Shown: positions 61,248 to 64,000 of the stretch, one piece after another
How the letters are laid out: each line of letters opens with the position of its first letter
Numbering within the stretch: position 1 is the first letter of the stretch
NCBI GenBank assembly: GCA_028023455.1
Contig: JAQFVV010006473.1
Span: forward strand, 248,001-312,000
Source: Epiperipatus broadwayi
Taxonomy: Eukaryota > Onychophora > Udeonychophora > Euonychophora > Peripatidae
DNA: 64,000 nt
Reading direction: 5' to 3'
Notes under the pieces: model-generated
What the model was told of the DNA's origin: nothing
What the model saw: the letters and a program-made list of their open reading frames with translations, nothing else
Database searches by the model: none
Position numbers and translations under genes: made by a program

Positions 61248-61597
61248 TATAGTTAGAGATAGTGAATACTAACTACTCTGACGTTTATGTAAACGAAAAT
61301 ACGCTTGATAGGTGTTTTTGGTAGGACGCCATCTGTGGACATAAATACAAGCGTTAGCAAGTTTTTTAACTTGCATTTTTGTTTATCATAAATGTACCTT
61401 TGAGGTCTTTCTTGCAATGATATAGATTGCAGAGGCTTCTACTATGTGGTGATGCTGAACTGAGATCAGACCCATATAGCTATCTGGTTTGCTATGCTGA
61501 GTTTGAAGACATTACGTGTCTAAAAAATTCACGCTTGCAAGCTGAATAGAAATTGTTTCATAAACGCTCAGAGTTTGTATTTAGATCTAGTTTCTTT

Positions 61598-61655
61598 ATT
61601 CCTGTCTTTCACTGACGATAGCAAATAGCTTGAAATCATGATCTGAAAGTGGAAT
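61598..61655 (+). ncRNA. Hammerhead-like motif, direct unit 3
   Basis: Same sequence, offset by 408 bp. Core at 61612-61618, cleavage expected after 61643. Confidence 0.72.
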
Positions 61656-62005
61656 TATAGTTAGAGATAGTGAATACTAACTACTCTGATGTTTATGTAA
61701 ACGAAAATACGCTTGATAGGTGTTTTTGGTAGGACGCCATCTGTGGACATAAATACAAGCGTTAGCAAGTTTTTTAACTTGCATTTTTGTTTATCATAAA
61801 TGTACCTTTGAGGTCTTTCTTGCAATGATATAGATTGCAGAGGCTTCTACTATGTGGTGATGCTGAACTGAGATCAGACCCATATAGCTATCTGGTTTGC
61901 TATGCTGAGTTTGAAGACATTACATGTCTAAAAAATTCACGCTTGCAAGCTGAATAGAAATTGTTTCATAAACGCTCAGAGTTTGTATTTAGATCTAGTT
62001 TCTTT

Positions 62006-62063
62006 ATTCCTGTCTTTCACTGACGATAGCAAATAGCTTGAAATCATGATCTGAAAGTGGAAT
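62006..62063 (+). ncRNA. Hammerhead-like motif, direct unit 4 (partial unit)
   Basis: Same sequence, offset by 408 bp. Core at 62020-62026. The host unit is cut at 62158, but the motif is complete. Confidence 0.72.
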
Positions 62064-62169
62064 TATAGTTAGAGATAGTGAATACGAACTACTCTGACGT
62101 TTATGTAAACGAAAATACGCTTGATAGGTGTTTTTGGTAGGACGCCATCTGTGGACATATATATATATG

Positions 62170-63400
62170 TACAAATGGATAAACTAAAAAAACAATTCTC
62201 ATTTGTTTTTTGTATTGTTACTTAATCATCAAGTACTACTATTATGTAGAGGTTAAACTAACGAACCATGAATGAAAAAAAAAAGATTGTTTAATAAACT
62301 GAATATGTGATATATAGTTCACATACATAGGGATAAATATCTCAACATATAATGGGAAATCATTAGTTTTGTTTGATAATAATACTCCAAAGATTAATTT
62401 TCTGTTGTTATTATTATTATAATATATATGTATTATTTTGTTATGTTATTTTAAATTTAATATTAATGGAAATGTTTATTATCATTTGTAATGAATATGA
62501 TTAAAATTATTGTTTTAAAAGTTTTATTAAATTCCAATTACTGCATATCTTTTCTGGGCTCATTTTCACCACATCACACAACTTAAAATGTACAGTCAAA
62601 ATTAAAATGAAAAGTCAATTCAATTTAAAGCAAATCTAACAGTTTAATAAGCATAAATCTCTTAGTAAAGATTTTTTTTACTTGTTACATGCTGCCTTGA
62701 TCCCATAGGTCATTGATGACATTGCCAATTATTAAAATGTATTTATTAATATAAAATTAAATGATACATTAGTTATTAGTGAAAGTATTAGTATTAATCA
62801 CAGTTTAGTTAATAATATTATTTTAATATTCAGTATTGAAGAACATACATATAAAGCTTGACTATGAATTTAAATTATAAGCCTTTCTTAATTTGTACAC
62901 TATCCATGGAAATCTGTAAAATCCCTCTTGATATTCCATAGGTAGTATGAAGAATTAATAAAACAATGATTTTCCTGAGATCTCCTTATTTTAAAGTTAT
63001 TCTTGTGATTATTTCCAATCTTAATTATTAAACATAATATGAATCAAAGTTTATCTGTAATTATCTAACAGATTAATTTAATGAGTGATTGAATTAAAAC
63101 TTAATAGTTATAAATATAAAATAATATATTAGATTTTATTGTTAGTCATGAGAGTATGTAGATACTTAATAAGGAGGAGTATCTAGGTATTCTTATGCCA
63201 TTGAACAAGTATTTTGCATTTGTTTAATGTTAAGGGGATGTGATCTGTTTATAGGTAAACGAGTCTCATGTTGATTAGATTTAAAACATATCTTATTTTA
63301 GAAATATTTACTCATGTCAAAGTAACATGGGATAGATACTAATCTCATCTAAATTCAATTGTTATAGTTAAAGAAAATGGTCGGGATATAGTAAGTTTAT
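62170..63400. other. AT-rich DNA, no gene seen
   Basis: No frame, repeat or RNA motif could be supported. Confidence 0.5.
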
Positions 63401-63479
63401 TAATAGAACCTAACCCGAATCCAAGTAGGGCCTAATATAAGGGACTTGGAAACTCTGCTTAGGGTCGTACCACCTATAG

Positions 63480-63486
63480 ACAGGCC

Positions 63487-63570
<84 letters not shown>

Positions 63571-63577
63571 GCCATTA
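63480..63577. repeat. (TA)n microsatellite with short inverted flanks
   Basis: About 80 bp of TA repeats are bordered by GGCCACAA on the left and TTGTGCC on the right. To the left, a GC-richer stretch (63405-63485) with 'ccgaatccaagtagggccta' and 'cttagggtcgtaccacc' is of unknown nature. Confidence 0.85.
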
Positions 63578-63579
63578 CA

Positions 63580-64000
63580 ATTTAGTCATTAGCTAAATTT
63601 ATAGTAATGTGCATGTAAGAAAATGTAAAACAAAAATCATCATCACATTTTTATATAAAAATAAAGGAAGCTGTAGGGCATCCAAGTTTAAACCCTACAA
63701 GATCCAGTTTTAAAAGCTTTAGACAGAAAGAGAGTGGGTCAACAATTATATTCTTTATTTGTTTGTGTGTTGATAGAAAGGTAATACACACATTTAAACT
63801 ATTCAATATTAAATTTTTCTGTTAAAAAGCAAAGTTACACATATATAGGCAAAGCTATTTAATTGTTTTATATTTCAAATATTAAACATTTTAACTTTCT
63901 TTAAAACTAACCTATGCTTGATCAATTTTAATATCTTATTCTATACTTCTATTTTTGCTTTTCTATAATTGTAATTGGGATTTAAAGGCTAAGGATTTAA
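63580..64000. other. AT-rich DNA to window end, no gene seen
   Basis: Nothing recognisable. Confidence 0.5.

Larger units (their letters stand above)
60771..62158 (+). mobile_element. Retrozyme-like array, direct block (3.4 units of 408 bp)
   Basis: A landmark 'tgaygtttatgtaaacg' occurs at 60871, 61279, 61687 and 62095, exactly 408 bp apart. Units are almost identical: single changes at 61688-61690, 61924 and 62086. Each unit has one hammerhead-like motif on the plus strand. The block stops mid-unit in a (TA)n at 62158. Tandem units of a few hundred bp, each with a type I hammerhead with short stem III, are what is known for metazoan retrozymes. Predicted processing would give 408-nt RNAs. 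No protein is encoded, so mobility would need another element's enzymes. Confidence 0.9.

Noticed and set aside
60141-62158. CRISPR or ordinary satellite reading of the 408-bp array
   Set aside because: No repeat-spacer layout. The shared hammerhead core and related foldback copies elsewhere argue for a mobile element over a plain satellite.

Overview
This is a very AT-rich, gene-poor piece of an animal (metazoan) nuclear genome. The evidence is long (TA)n, (CA)n(TA)n, (ATT)n and (TACC)n microsatellites, an RTE-type LINE, short tRNA-derived SINEs, a Penelope-like element remnant and many foldback elements. There are no operons, no prokaryotic gene spacing and no intact rRNA or tRNA gene. The mix resembles mollusc (for example cephalopod) DNA, but nothing here fixes the taxon and I hold that guess loosely. 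I found no intact host protein gene. The window reads as intergenic or deep intronic DNA.

Layout. 1-7 kb: a degenerate tandem repeat, two foldback elements and SINE fragments. 7.4-7.8 kb: (TA)n and a long (TACC)n tract. 11.9-12.6 kb: a decayed LINE reverse transcriptase on the minus strand. 14.2 kb: a small tRNA-Gly-like SINE with a target-site duplication. 17.8-20.1 kb: a 2.3-kb segment bounded by inverted repeats. 20.6-31.7 kb: foldbacks, minisatellites, a repeat family with an eroded hammerhead-like motif, and a palindrome carrying a Penelope-type hammerhead motif (26.9 kb). 33.4-36.8 kb: large microsatellites. 36.8-39.9 kb: a 5'-truncated, broken RTE-type LINE split by a 537-bp retroposed insertion with a 16-bp duplication. 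40.8-44 kb: four foldback elements, one with a hammerhead motif. 46.5-46.8 kb: a GIY-YIG endonuclease relic of Penelope type. 47.6-50.4 kb: a perfect palindrome, then a block of clearly higher GC with six 40-bp tandem repeats. 52.8 kb: another retroposed insertion. 59.3 kb: the longest open frame without a recognised origin. 60.1-62.2 kb: the most striking object.

The main finding is the 60.1-62.2 kb array. It has 408-bp units in two opposed blocks: about 1.5 units inverted, then about 3.4 units direct. Every unit carries a motif with the conserved hammerhead ribozyme core (CTGAYGA, GAAA, then TC at the cleavage position), a pairing stem I and a self-complementary stem III. This is the architecture of metazoan retrozymes, small non-autonomous retroelements whose tandem copies are processed into monomer-length, often circular RNAs. 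Related single foldback copies lie at 33.9 and 43.7 kb. All three loci sit inside (TA)n tracts. The 43.8-kb copy shows compensating changes in stems I and III.

Known retrozymes are thought to depend on Penelope-like or other retroelement machinery. The window also holds Penelope-type relics (26.9 and 46.6 kb), so the parts of such a system occur together here. That functional link is inference.
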